A DNA stretch of 64,000 nt, taken from the NCBI GenBank assembly GCA_965208685.1, contig CBDBPL010000007.1, positions 1,488,001 to 1,552,000 of the forward strand. Direction: 5' to 3'. The DNA is from JAJEFO01 sp965208685 (lineage in GTDB: Bacteria; Pseudomonadota; Alphaproteobacteria; Rhodobacterales; Rhodobacteraceae). Below the pieces are notes generated by a model. The model was not told the origin of the DNA and ran no database searches. It was given only the letters and a program-made list of their open reading frames with translations. This document shows positions 19,903 to 28,479 of the stretch, one piece after another; position 1 is the first letter of the stretch; each line of letters starts with the position of its first letter. A program made the translations under genes and the position numbers.

Positions 19903-20547
19903 TCACGCGAGGCTCCTGAGGAATTCTGCGAGATCGGGCGCATGGTGCTGGACATGCGGGGCGTCGCTCGGCGCCCTGGCCACCAGGACCGTGCGCATGC
20001 CGAGCGCCTTGGGGGCGACCAGATTGCGTGCATCGTCTTCGAACATTGCCGCGCGTTCCGGCACGAGGCCGTCCCGGGCGATGATGGTCTCGAATGCGAG
20101 GCGTTCGGGCTTGGGAAGAAAGCCTGCGTGCTCGACACCATAGACGGCGTCGAAGATGCCTGACAGCCCACGGGCCTCGATGACCCGGCGTGCGTAGGGC
20201 TCCGAGCCGTTGGTATAGACGATCGCCCGCCCCGGGAGGGTGGCGATCGCACCCGCAAGACCAGGGTCCGGTTCAAGGTGATCAAGGCGAATGTCATGGA
20301 CGTGATCGAGATATGCGTCGGGATCAATGTCGTGCTCACGCATGAGCCCGGCGAGCGTGGTGCCGAAGCGGGCCCAGTAGCGTCTTCGGATCTCGTTCGC
20401 TTCCGCGCGGTCCACTCCCAGCGCATCGACAACCCACTCGGTCATCCTGACTTCAATCTGCTCAAAGAGCCGCGCCTCGGGTGGATAGAGCGTGTTGTCG
20501 AGGTCGAAGATCCAGGTGTCCACGTCGCTGAATCTGGAGGTCATCAT
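19903..20547 (-). CDS. HAD-superfamily pyrimidine 5'-nucleotidase-like hydrolase
   Basis: 214 residues from the ATG at 20547; an in-frame ATG at 20583 is possible. HAD motifs are all present: I WIFDLDNTLYPPE with the nucleophilic Asp, II IVYTNGSEPYA, III Lys in GFLPKPERLAFE, and IV AAMFEDDARNL. The YPP-type motif I and the length match SDT1/YjjG-like pyrimidine nucleotidases of alphaproteobacteria. Function is probably nucleotide or phosphoester housekeeping. Confidence 0.85.
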   Translation of the reverse strand: MMTSRFSDVDTWIFDLDNTLYPPEARLFEQIEVRMTEWVVDALGVDRAEANEIRRRYWARFGTTLAGLMREHDIDPDAYLDHVHDIRLDHLEPDPGLAGAIATLPGRAIVYTNGSEPYARRVIEARGLSGIFDAVYGVEHAGFLPKPERLAFETIIARDGLVPERAAMFEDDARNLVAPKALGMRTVLVARAPSDAPHVQHHAPDLAEFLRSLA

Positions 20548-20949
20548 GGATGACCTGTAGATCATGTCGCGGGGGATTGCCACACGGACGGATCAAGGGT
20601 TGCGGACCTGCACCCGGCTGGCAGGCTGGCGCATGGCGACGGGACCCGTCGTTTCGCGTCGCATGGATCGGGTCCCGGGCGGCGCTCCCCGTTTGAGCCG
20701 AACCCGACGCGGCGGAGGGTGCATGCAGTCCGGGTTCGTGCGCGTCACTTTCGCCGTTGATGTTGCCGGCGCTTTCGTTGGATGATGCCCAATGCCCAGG
20801 CAGGCCAACCCCGTGCCCGTCGCGAGCTGGCGTCCAGCCGGCTTTGGCGCCGTGTCGCGTTCGGCCGCGAAGGTCAGGCTGCCGGCGGTCATGTTGCTGC
20901 CCTGCCGGCGGGCGGATCGGGGCAATGCCGGGACGACAGGGGCGTCGGA
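20548..20949. other. Divergent intergenic region without a supported gene
   Basis: About 400 bp between the HAD hydrolase and the thiolase-like gene. Overlapping open frames are arginine- and proline-rich and carry no motif. It should contain both promoters; nothing specific is evident. Confidence 0.45.
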
Positions 20950-22107
20950 ATGAGTGTGTGCGTTGCAGGGGGCGCGATGACGCCGTTCAACCGCCGCAAG
21001 GACGGCAGTTCCTGGCGTGACTGGTGTCGCGACGCGTTTGCGGGAGCACTTGCCGACGCAGCGCTCGAGAGATCCGCGATTGACGCGCTTGTCGTCGCAT
21101 CGGAGAGCGACTTCTTCACCTTGCAACTCAATCCGGCGAGCATGATCGCCGACACGCTCGGGCTCTTTGGCTGCCGGTCCTGCCGAGTCGAGGGCGGGGG
21201 TGCGTCGGGGCATCTGGCCGTTCATGCGGCAATGGCCATGGTGCTCTCCGGCCAGTCCCGCCGGGTTGCCGTGGTCGGGGTCGAGGCCTCCGCGACCCAT
21301 CTGGACGGAAAGACCGTGGGAGTTCTTCTTTCGCACTCCTTTGATTCCTGGACGGACGGGTTCACCGGAACCGGTTCAACGTCCATATATGCTCTTTCGA
21401 TCTTGGCGTTCATGGAACGGACCAAGGCAACGGCGAACGACCTGGCGCGCGTCGCGGCCCGCAACAGGCAAAACGCGCGGGCGAACCCGAATGCGCACCT
21501 GCCGCTGGACATCCGCGAAGAGGATGTCGCCGTCTCGCCCGTCGTGTCCTCGCCCTATCGCAGGCTCGACTGCTCCCCTCTGAGCGACGGCGCGGCCTGC
21601 GTGATCCTTGGCCGGCCGGAGGATCTCCCGGACGCCGGCAGCGGACGTGTTCGAATCTCTGGAACCGGCGCGGCCAACGACCGGGCGCGACTGGGCGACC
21701 GGCCCGACCCTGGTCGGTTCCGCGCCAAGGAAGCCGCGGCCAGGCGGGCCCTCGCGGCAGCCGGGATCACGGCGGACGCGATCGGATTGGCCGAGGTCTA
21801 CGACAGCTATTCCGGAGCGCAACTGCAGGCGCTGGAGGCGCTCGGTCTCGCCTCCGATGTCGTCGCCGACGAGCGCTCCGGGAGGTTCGCAAGCTGCGGC
21901 GAGCTGCCCGTGAACCTGTCCGGGGGACTGCTCGGCCAAGGAGCGCCCGTCGGGGCTACCGGCGTCGCACAGGTGCTGGCGGCGGCACAGCAACTGCTTG
22001 GGTCGTTCCCCGGCCTGAACCCGCGGTCGGGCCCTGGACACGCGCTGGTCGATTCACATGGCGGCATTGCCACGAACTGCGCAGTCAGCATACTGGAGCG
22101 CCAGTGA
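20950..22107 (+). CDS. Thiolase-like protein (SCP2/lipid-transfer type) lacking the usual catalytic Cys and His
   Basis: 385 residues from ATG 20950; the in-frame sequence back to 20782 is not homologous. Overall thiolase fold: MSVCVAGGAMTPFNRRKDGS at the start, HSFDSWTDGFTGTGSTS in the loop domain, LSDGAACVILGRPEDL, and GLAEVYDSYSGAQLQALEALGL. Where thiolases have the nucleophile in ENACASG, this protein has VEGGGASG. Where they have GHPxGATG it has GQGAPVGATG. Both catalytic residues are therefore replaced. Proteins of this type paired with DUF35 include the retro-aldolase Ltp2 of steroid side-chain degradation, so a C-C lyase or non-thiolase role is likely. It overlaps the DUF35 gene by 4 bp. 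Confidence 0.85.
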   Translation: MSVCVAGGAMTPFNRRKDGSSWRDWCRDAFAGALADAALERSAIDALVVASESDFFTLQLNPASMIADTLGLFGCRSCRVEGGGASGHLAVHAAMAMVLSGQSRRVAVVGVEASATHLDGKTVGVLLSHSFDSWTDGFTGTGSTSIYALSILAFMERTKATANDLARVAARNRQNARANPNAHLPLDIREEDVAVSPVVSSPYRRLDCSPLSDGAACVILGRPEDLPDAGSGRVRISGTGAANDRARLGDRPDPGRFRAKEAAARRALAAAGITADAIGLAEVYDSYSGAQLQALEALGLASDVVADERSGRFASCGELPVNLSGGLLGQGAPVGATGVAQVLAAAQQLLGSFPGLNPRSGPGHALVDSHGGIATNCAVSILERQ

Positions 22108-22490
22108 CAAAGCACCGCCTGACACTGGACCACTGCCTGCCGAAGGGCCGTCTCACGCCGTATTTCGAGGCACTTGCCCGAGGCAAGGCGCTGGGCGAGC
22201 GTTGCGGTTCCTGCGGTCGCGTGCAGTTTCCGCCCGGCGGCATCTGCGGGCACTGCGACGCGGCGGAGTTTGCATGGACCGAACTGTCCGGCGCCGCCGT
22301 CGTGATCCACAGGACCGACACCCCTGACAGGGCGTTCGCTCTCGTTCGCTTCGAGGGGGCGAGGAATTCTGCGGTCGTCGCGGTCGCCAATCCCGACATC
22401 CTCTCCCGCCGGGGCAGGCTGGCGACTTCGCCCGCAAACGTGCAAGGGCTGGCTATCGAACTGGTGGACGAAGGGAACGGGCATGCTTGA
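22104..22490 (+). CDS. DUF35 OB-fold/zinc-ribbon acyl-CoA-associated protein
   Basis: 128 residues. The N-terminal helix is followed by a rubredoxin-like zinc ribbon, CGSCGRVQFPPGGICGHC (four cysteines, about residues 34-51), then an OB-fold. DUF35 proteins bind thiolase-like or hydratase partners and help accommodate acyl-CoA substrates. Overlaps on both sides (4 bp upstream, 8 bp downstream) strongly suggest a complex with the thiolase-like protein. Confidence 0.88.
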   Translation: MTKHRLTLDHCLPKGRLTPYFEALARGKALGERCGSCGRVQFPPGGICGHCDAAEFAWTELSGAAVVIHRTDTPDRAFALVRFEGARNSAVVAVANPDILSRRGRLATSPANVQGLAIELVDEGNGHA

Positions 22491-24144
22491 GGACTGGTCG
22501 AACGAACGGCTGTCGCGGATCGGTCTGCGACGGGGCGCCGACGGGGTCGAGATCCACATTCCTGACGACAGCAACATCCATGGAATGACGGTCGGCGCAC
22601 AGATTGAAGCCGGGAGAGGCCTTGCCCCGGCGATGGCTTTCGAGCGTGACGACGGGACGCTGGAGCATTGGAGCTTTGCCGAGGTGGACGTCGCGGCAAC
22701 CGCGCTGGCGGCGCGACTCCGGGAGCTGGGCAGCGGGCCCGGCGATCCGGTCGGGGTGCATACGGGAATGCGTCCCGAAACCGGCATCGCCCACATGGCG
22801 ATATGCAAGCTCGGCGCAGTGGCCGTGACGTTGTCGCAGCTCTACGGCCCGGACGCCCTGGCGCATGCGCTGAACGACTGTGGCGCAAGGATCCTCCTGA
22901 CAACGGAAGACGGCTGGGCGCCTCACCGGGACTCGGCACGGAAGGCCTTTCCTCGGCTTGAAACGGTGCTGGTATCCGAGACGCTCGGGGCGGAGGAGGA
23001 CTTGCGCACGGCGATGTCCGGCGGACCCTCGCTTCCGTTCGAGCCGACCTTCGGCGGCGCCGACGATCCGGCCCTGCTGATGTACACCTCTGGGTCCACA
23101 GGCATGCCCAAGGGAATCAGGCACGCGCACAGGGTGCTGGCTTCCTACCGTCCGTCAGTCAACCTCTTCTACAACCTCTCGCTTTGCGACGCGGACGCGG
23201 TGTTCTGGTCGCCGGCGGACTGGGCCTGGGTCGGCGGACTGCTCGACATGCTGTTCCCGGCATGGCTGGCCGGGCGGCCGGTGGCGACCTCCGAGGCGCG
23301 ATTCACCGCCGACCAGGCGTACGGTTTCATGGCGCGGCACAGGGTTACCCACACCTTCCTCACGCCGACGGCAATCAAGCGGCTGGCGGAGACTCCGGAT
23401 CCCCGCGCCGAGCACGATCTGGCCCTGCGGGTGATCTGCACCGGCGGCGAGGCCCTTGCAGCGGACACGCTGGCTTGGGCGGAAGACCGTCTGGGCGTGG
23501 TCTGCAACGAGTTCTACGGCCTGACCGAGGTCAATCACCTGATCGGCAACTGTGCCGCGCTCTACCCGCGTCGACCCGGCAGCATGGGCATCGCCTATCC
23601 GGGCCACGAGGTCTTGCTGGTGGATTCCGAAGGCGGCGAAGTGGCTCCCGGCGAGCCCGGAGAGATCGTGACGCCGGCAGACGCGCCGACCCGCTATCTT
23701 GGCTATCTGAACGCTCCGGAGCAGGAGGCCGGGCTGCGGCTTGGCCCCATGATGCGGACGCGCGATCTCGCGGTACGGGATGAAGACGGGTATTTCTGGT
23801 ACAAGGGCCGGTCCGACGACCTGATCAAGTCCTCGGGCTTTCGCATCGGGCCGACCGAGATCGAGGAATGCCTGATCGCCCATGCGGCCGTGGCGGAAGC
23901 CGCGGCGGTTGCCAAGCCCGACGCGGCGCGCGGCGCGATCGTGAAGGCATTCGTGCGCCTGTCCGGCGGCTTTGAGGCGAGCGAGGACCTCTCGCGTGCG
24001 CTCATGGACCATGTCCGTGGGCGGCTTGCCGCCTACAAGGCCCCGCGCGAGATCGAGTACGTGGAGGAGTTCGAGATGACCTCGTCGGGCAAGGTCAACC
24101 GCAAGGCGCTGCGCCTTCGCGAGCAGGCGCTGGCAGGCAAATGA
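22483..24144 (+). CDS. AMP-dependent acyl-CoA synthetase, medium-chain/acetyl-CoA-synthetase-like
   Basis: 553 residues. It activates a carboxylic acid to its CoA thioester via an acyl-adenylate. Motifs: P-loop LMYTSGSTGMPKGIRHAH (about residue 205), FYGLTEVNHLIGNC, hinge YFWYKGRSDDLIKSSGFRIG, and the catalytic Lys in TSSGKVNRKALR near the C-terminus. It probably supplies the acyl-CoA used by the thiolase-like/DUF35 pair encoded upstream. Substrate chain length cannot be deduced. Confidence 0.92.
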   Translation: MLEDWSNERLSRIGLRRGADGVEIHIPDDSNIHGMTVGAQIEAGRGLAPAMAFERDDGTLEHWSFAEVDVAATALAARLRELGSGPGDPVGVHTGMRPETGIAHMAICKLGAVAVTLSQLYGPDALAHALNDCGARILLTTEDGWAPHRDSARKAFPRLETVLVSETLGAEEDLRTAMSGGPSLPFEPTFGGADDPALLMYTSGSTGMPKGIRHAHRVLASYRPSVNLFYNLSLCDADAVFWSPADWAWVGGLLDMLFPAWLAGRPVATSEARFTADQAYGFMARHRVTHTFLTPTAIKRLAETPDPRAEHDLALRVICTGGEALAADTLAWAEDRLGVVCNEFYGLTEVNHLIGNCAALYPRRPGSMGIAYPGHEVLLVDSEGGEVAPGEPGEIVTPADAPTRYLGYLNAPEQEAGLRLGPMMRTRDLAVRDEDGYFWYKGRSDDLIKSSGFRIGPTEIEECLIAHAAVAEAAAVAKPDAARGAIVKAFVRLSGGFEASEDLSRALMDHVRGRLAAYKAPREIEYVEEFEMTSSGKVNRKALRLREQALAGK

Positions 24145-24145
24145 T

Positions 24146-24173
24146 TTGACATGATGAATCTGTATCTACTAAT
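24146..24173 (+). promoter_or_regulatory. Promoter with predicted HutC/GntR-type operator, site 1
   Basis: A TTGACA box (24146-24151) precedes ATCTGTATCTACTAAT (24158-24173). Its reverse complement matches the perfect palindrome at 29935-29950 in 13 of 16 positions. It overlaps the expected -10 region of the epimerase operon, consistent with repression by the GntR/HutC-type regulator encoded at 27717-28466. Confidence 0.55.
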
Positions 24174-24197
24174 CACTTCGAAGGCAGGGGAGGGTTC

Positions 24198-25043
24198 ATG
24201 AAGTTCGGAATTCACGCCGGGATCTGGATGAAGGAGTGGACCGACGATCCGGTGCCGCTGTTCGAGCGCGCCGCCGCGGCCGGCTTCGATGGGGTCGAGG
24301 TGTCGCTCCTGGGAATCGGCCTGGAGGAGGCGCCCGCGCTGCGCGAGGCGGCGGAACGGGCCGGCGTTTCGCTGACCTGTTCAACGGGTCTCGGTGCGTC
24401 CGAGGATCCCACGTCGGGCGATCCCGACATGCGCACCGCCGCGTGCGCGGCATTGCGTCGGGCGATCGAGACCGCGGCCGAACTCGGCTCGTCGTCCCTG
24501 GCCGGGGTGGTCGCCGCTCCCTGGGGCGTGTTTGACCCGCTGCGCAAGCCGGAACGGGCCCGGCGCGCCGCCGAGACGCTCGGCCGGATGCAGCCGGTGC
24601 TGGAGGAAACGGGCGTCGTCCTCGGGATCGAGGCGATCAACCGGTTCGAGACCGACCTGACCTGCACGGCCGAGGAGGCCGTGGCCATAGCCGAGGCAAG
24701 CGGTGCGGACAACGTCGGCGTGCTGCTGGACACCTTTCACATGAACATCGAGGAGAAGGACCCGCCTGCGGCGATCCGCGCCAGCGGACGCAAGCTGGTG
24801 CACTTCCATGTCTCCGACTGCGACAGGGGCGTGCCGGGAAGTGCCAGGTATGACTTCAAGGCCGACGCGGAGGCGCTGCGGGACATTGGCTACCGGGGCT
24901 GGATCGTCGCGGAGATGTTCGTCCGCCCGGGCTATCCCAGCAGCCGCGACCTGAACATCTGGCGAGGCATCGAGCCGGATGCCGACCGCGCCGCCGCCGA
25001 GGCCCTGGAGCACATGAAGAAAGTCTTCGCCGATGTCGGCTGA
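24198..25043 (+). CDS. Sugar phosphate isomerase/epimerase-family protein (ketose 3-epimerase-like)
   Basis: 281-residue xylose-isomerase-like TIM barrel. Ketose 3-epimerases of this family (D-tagatose/D-psicose epimerases) use a metal bound by Glu, Asp, His and Glu. These are seen as VVLGIEAINRFE, VGVLLDTFHMNIEE, KLVHFHVSDCDRG and WIVAEMFVRPG. The ATG has a GGGGAGGG ribosome site. First gene of the catabolic operon; the frame overlaps dhaL by 11 bp. It probably interconverts two ketoses or their phosphates, feeding the kinase. Confidence 0.85.
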   Translation: MKFGIHAGIWMKEWTDDPVPLFERAAAAGFDGVEVSLLGIGLEEAPALREAAERAGVSLTCSTGLGASEDPTSGDPDMRTAACAALRRAIETAAELGSSSLAGVVAAPWGVFDPLRKPERARRAAETLGRMQPVLEETGVVLGIEAINRFETDLTCTAEEAVAIAEASGADNVGVLLDTFHMNIEEKDPPAAIRASGRKLVHFHVSDCDRGVPGSARYDFKADAEALRDIGYRGWIVAEMFVRPGYPSSRDLNIWRGIEPDADRAAAEALEHMKKVFADVG

Positions 25044-25578
25044 CGGCTTCTTTCGTTCACTGCACGAGGCGGCGAGCGCCAGGATGCAGGAGTTGAACGC
25101 GCTCGACGCCGCCATCGGCGACGGCGATCACGGGACAACGCTCGTGCGCGGCCTGACGCGCGCGGCCGCGGCCGAACCCGGGCGGCGTGCCAAGGCGTTC
25201 ATGCGGGCCTCGGGCGGCGCGTCGGGGACGCTCTTCGGGCTGGTGCTGCATGAAATCGAGCGGCATCTGGATGGCGGCGGCGAACTGGCCAGCGGGCTGG
25301 AGCGCGCCTGTGCCCGGATCTGCGACCTGGGAGAGGTGCAGCCGGGCGACAAGAGCCTGGTCGATTCGCTTGCTCCGGCGGCCGGAGCGCTCGCGGACGG
25401 AAAGTCGCTGGCCGAAGCGGTTTCGGCGGCCGAAGCGGGCCGGGACGCGACCCGGGACATGCGCGCCAGATGCGGCCGCGCGCAACATGTCGAGGGCGGC
25501 GGCGCGGGGCATCTCGATCCGGGCGCGGTTTCCCTGGTCCTGATCCTGGAAAGCCTTTCCCGGGAGTCCGTTTCGTGA
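25033..25578 (+). CDS. Dihydroxyacetone kinase-family subunit L (nucleotide-binding)
   Basis: 181 residues. The ADP/ATP-binding DhaL domain has NALDAAIGDGDHGTTL (acidic Mg2+ ligands), RASGGASGTLFGLVL, GDKSLVDSLAPAAGALADG and the C-terminal GAGHLDPGAVS. It works with the DhaK-type protein encoded immediately downstream (4-bp overlap). No DhaM phosphotransferase gene is present in this window, so it may use ATP directly, as do the related tetrulose kinases. Confidence 0.9.
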   Translation: MSADGFFRSLHEAASARMQELNALDAAIGDGDHGTTLVRGLTRAAAAEPGRRAKAFMRASGGASGTLFGLVLHEIERHLDGGGELASGLERACARICDLGEVQPGDKSLVDSLAPAAGALADGKSLAEAVSAAEAGRDATRDMRARCGRAQHVEGGGAGHLDPGAVSLVLILESLSRESVS

Positions 25579-26603
25579 AGAAGCTGTTCAACGATCCGGC
25601 GACAATGGTCGACGACATGATCGACGGGTTCGTCAGTGCCTTTCCGCACGTGCGCCGGGGCTCGCTTGATCCGCGCATCGTCGTGCGTCAACGGAACCGG
25701 AAGGACCCCGATGCATCGGTAACGCTGCTGATCGGCAACGGCTCCGGTCACGAGCCGATAGCGATGGGATTCGTCGGCGAGGGCGTTCTCGACGCGAACG
25801 TGGTCGGCGACGTGTTTGCGGCGCCTTCAGCCGACCTGATCCTCGACGGCATTCGCGAGGTCAGCGGGGCTGCCGGCACGATCCTGCTGATTTCCCGGCA
25901 CTCCGGCGACGTCATCAACGGCCGTGCCGCGGCGATGCTGGCCGAAGAGGAGGGGATGAAGGTCGTCCCGCTCCTCATGTACGACGACATTTCGGCGGCT
26001 CCGCCCGAACGGCGGGCCGACCGGCGCGGCGCTCCGGGGACGATGTTCATCTACAAGATCCTTGGAGCGGCTGCCGAGGCTGGATGGCCCCTGGAACGCC
26101 TGACCCGACTCGGCGAAGACGTGCGCGATCGCACCGTCACGCTGGCTGCCGCGGTCTCGCCGGGCATCTCGCCCCTGACCGGGCAACCGATGTTCAGCCT
26201 GCCGGACGACGAGATCTTCCTTGGGATGGGCGTGCATGGCGAACCGGGCGTGGGACGGGTCAGGACCGGGCCGGTCCGGGGCCTTGTCGAAGAGATGATC
26301 CGGCGCCTCCTGGATGACCGCCCGGTTGCAGCGGGCGGGCGGGTCGCCGTCATTGTCAACGGCATGGGCGGGACGACGATGATGGAACTGCTGACGGTCT
26401 GGGCGGAAACCGTGAAGGCGCTGGCTTCGCGCAAGGTTCGGGCGATCGCGCCGATGGTCGGCAGTTTCGTGACGACGCAGGACACGGGCGGGTTCTCGAT
26501 TTCGCTGCTCGAGCCGGACGACGAGATGCTGGAGTTCTGGTGTGCACCGTCGGACACGCCGGCCTTTCCGGGAATTGAAGTGACGGAAGAGTGCCCGGCA
26601 TGA
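25575..26603 (+). CDS. Dihydroxyacetone kinase-family subunit K (substrate-binding), putative ketose kinase
   Basis: 342 residues from GTG 25575, placed at the 4-bp overlap (GTGA) with dhaL; the frame extends upstream but inside dhaL. DhaK binds dihydroxyacetone or other short ketoses covalently through a histidine. The motifs are KKLFNDPATMVDDMIDGF, LIGNGSGHEPIAMGFVGEG, HSGDVINGRAAAMLAEEEG and GMGVHGEPGVGR, which carries the conserved histidine. VIVNGMGGTTMMELL follows. It differs enough from enteric DhaK (GNGSGHEP rather than GGGSGHEP) to suggest a larger ketose than dihydroxyacetone, as seen for tetrulose kinases. Part of the epimerase-aldolase operon. Confidence 0.87.
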   Translation: MKKLFNDPATMVDDMIDGFVSAFPHVRRGSLDPRIVVRQRNRKDPDASVTLLIGNGSGHEPIAMGFVGEGVLDANVVGDVFAAPSADLILDGIREVSGAAGTILLISRHSGDVINGRAAAMLAEEEGMKVVPLLMYDDISAAPPERRADRRGAPGTMFIYKILGAAAEAGWPLERLTRLGEDVRDRTVTLAAAVSPGISPLTGQPMFSLPDDEIFLGMGVHGEPGVGRVRTGPVRGLVEEMIRRLLDDRPVAAGGRVAVIVNGMGGTTMMELLTVWAETVKALASRKVRAIAPMVGSFVTTQDTGGFSISLLEPDDEMLEFWCAPSDTPAFPGIEVTEECPA

Positions 26604-27523
26604 CCCCTGCGCCAGCCTTGGCCGTCGAGCAGCCGATCTGCGGCATCGCGGTCGACATGGGCAGCGGTCTCGGCACCGCCCTGCGCAATGCCCGGGGCGA
26701 TGCCGCGCAGGACGACGACCTGTTTGCCTTCAAGCGCATCGTCGCCGACACGATGAGCCGCACCGCGACGACGCTGCTCGTGGACGCGGAATACGGACGC
26801 GATCTGCTGGCCTCCATTCATGCGCCGTGCGTGCCGATACTGGCCTACGAGGCAGACGTCTACCGGATCGCGGATGAAGACCGGATGACGGTCCTTCCCG
26901 ACGACCTGAAGATATCGGACTATGCCGCTCTCGGCGTCGGCGTGCTGAAGTTCTTTCTCTATTACGCTCCCGACGACGAGCCCGGGATCAATCTCAGGAA
27001 GCAGGCACTGGTACGGCGAATCGGCGAGGAATGCCGGGTCGAGGGCATCCAGTTCCTGTTCGAACCCCTCGTCTACGACCGCTCGGTGCCTGACACGGCA
27101 TCGGCGGCGTTCGCACGACTGAAGCCTTCATTGGTCGAGCGTGCGACCCGTGTCTTTGCAGCCGCAGAGTTTTGCATCGACCTCCTCAAGGTGGAGCTGC
27201 CGGTGAGCCTGGGGCACGTGGAGGGATTAGGCGAACCAACCTTGTCGGCGGCGGCGGCGGAGCATGCCTTTCGCTCCGCCGCCGAGGCCGCCGGAGACAT
27301 CCCGATCCTGTATCTGAGCGCAGGAGTGACATTCGGCCAGTTCGAGGCCGGCCTGAAGATGGCGCGGCGTGCCGGGGTGAAGCCGGCCGGCTTCATGTGC
27401 GGTCGCGCCGCATGGAGCGACGCGATCGAGGTCTTCGGGACGAAGGGGCAGGATGCCACCATGGGCTGGATGGCGAGCGAAGGCCTGCGGCGGCTGGAGC
27501 GTCTGGCAGAGGCGCTGCAATGA
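26600..27523 (+). CDS. LacD-like class I aldolase (tagatose-1,6-bisphosphate/sulfofructose-phosphate aldolase family)
   Basis: 307 residues from ATG 26600 (ATGA overlap with the kinase stop, GGAAGAG 8 nt upstream). A TIM-barrel Schiff-base aldolase: the catalytic Lys is in FCIDLLKVELPVSLG (about residue 200), and the phosphate-binding side is ILYLSAGVTFGQFEAGL followed by GFMCGRAAWSDAIEVF. LacD cleaves ketose 1,6-bisphosphates and YihT cleaves sulfofructose 1-phosphate to DHAP plus an aldehyde. Downstream of a DhaK-type kinase it probably splits a ketose 1-phosphate into DHAP and a two- or three-carbon aldehyde. Confidence 0.87.
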   Translation: MTPAPALAVEQPICGIAVDMGSGLGTALRNARGDAAQDDDLFAFKRIVADTMSRTATTLLVDAEYGRDLLASIHAPCVPILAYEADVYRIADEDRMTVLPDDLKISDYAALGVGVLKFFLYYAPDDEPGINLRKQALVRRIGEECRVEGIQFLFEPLVYDRSVPDTASAAFARLKPSLVERATRVFAAAEFCIDLLKVELPVSLGHVEGLGEPTLSAAAAEHAFRSAAEAAGDIPILYLSAGVTFGQFEAGLKMARRAGVKPAGFMCGRAAWSDAIEVFGTKGQDATMGWMASEGLRRLERLAEALQ

Positions 27524-27716
27524 CCCTGCCGACGCCCTCACGACGGGCCGCACGGCTCGCGGACGGGCCCATGGGCGCGAGGAATCGCGGAGCTGTCTCG
27601 TTCGGCGACACGGGATGTCCGGAAGGCCGTGCATCCTGGCGCAGGCCGCCGACCATCCGGAACGGCTTGTCGCGGACGGCGAATCCCTGTCTGATGAACG
27701 CGAGCGGTTCCCTAGA

Positions 27717-28466
27717 ATGTGCGGAGACATGAACAGGCCCGTCACTCCGAAATACATGGTCGTTCACGACGAGATGCTGAAACGGCTGAAGTCGAACCAC
27801 TACTCGGTCGGTACCAGGCTGCCGTCGGAGGAATCACTGGCCGGAACCTTCAAGGTGAGCCGGGTCACGATCCGCAAGTCCTTGGAAATGCTGGTGGATG
27901 CCGGTTACCTCGCCTCCCGGCAGGGCAGCGGCTATCACGTCGACTGCCTGTCACCGCAGAGGGAGACGTGCCTTGAATCCTTTACCGACGCGGTGCTGCG
28001 CAAGGGCCGGGTTCCGGGCGCGAGGCTGATCGGCATCGACGTGCCCCACCCCGATCCGCCCGGGGACGTCGCGGAAGTCTTCGGCGCCCCGGTTGCGCGC
28101 ATCCACCGGCTGAGGACCGTTGACGGAGAGCCGGAGATGCTGGTCAGCACATGGGTTCCGACGAAGCTGGTTGCGGGCCTCGCACCCGACGCCTTCCCCG
28201 AGTTCGGACCCGGGCAGTCGATCCTGCGAATCCTCTCCGACCGCTTCAACCTCGCGTGGTCCCGCGCCTGCGAGACCGTTCGCCCCTGCGCCGCGCCGAA
28301 CGAGGTTGCGGAGCGTCTCGGCATCGAGACCGGAGCCCCGATCCTGTCACTGGCCTGCACGGCGTATGACGACCTGGACTCGCCTGTCTTCCACGATCAG
28401 GTGTTCCGCGCGACGCCCATAGTGTTCAACCTTTCGGGGTCGGCCAGGAAGACCGACCCGATCTAG
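27717..28466 (+). CDS. GntR-family transcriptional regulator, HutC subfamily (UTRA domain)
   Basis: 249 residues if started at ATG 27717; ATG 27729 is an equally possible start and neither has ideal ribosome-site spacing. Winged HTH: MLKRLKSNHYSVGTRLPSEE followed by FKVSRVTIRKSLEMLVDAGY and RQGSG. The UTRA effector domain begins about residue 80 (GRVPGARLIGIDVPHPDPP, then HRLRTVDGEPEMLVSTWVP). It lies in the middle of the catabolic cluster, 13 bp before the isomerase gene. Two similar palindromes upstream of the two neighbouring transcription units are its likely operators. Confidence 0.87.
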   Translation: MCGDMNRPVTPKYMVVHDEMLKRLKSNHYSVGTRLPSEESLAGTFKVSRVTIRKSLEMLVDAGYLASRQGSGYHVDCLSPQRETCLESFTDAVLRKGRVPGARLIGIDVPHPDPPGDVAEVFGAPVARIHRLRTVDGEPEMLVSTWVPTKLVAGLAPDAFPEFGPGQSILRILSDRFNLAWSRACETVRPCAAPNEVAERLGIETGAPILSLACTAYDDLDSPVFHDQVFRATPIVFNLSGSARKTDPI

Positions 28467-28479
28467 CCACGGAGAATCC

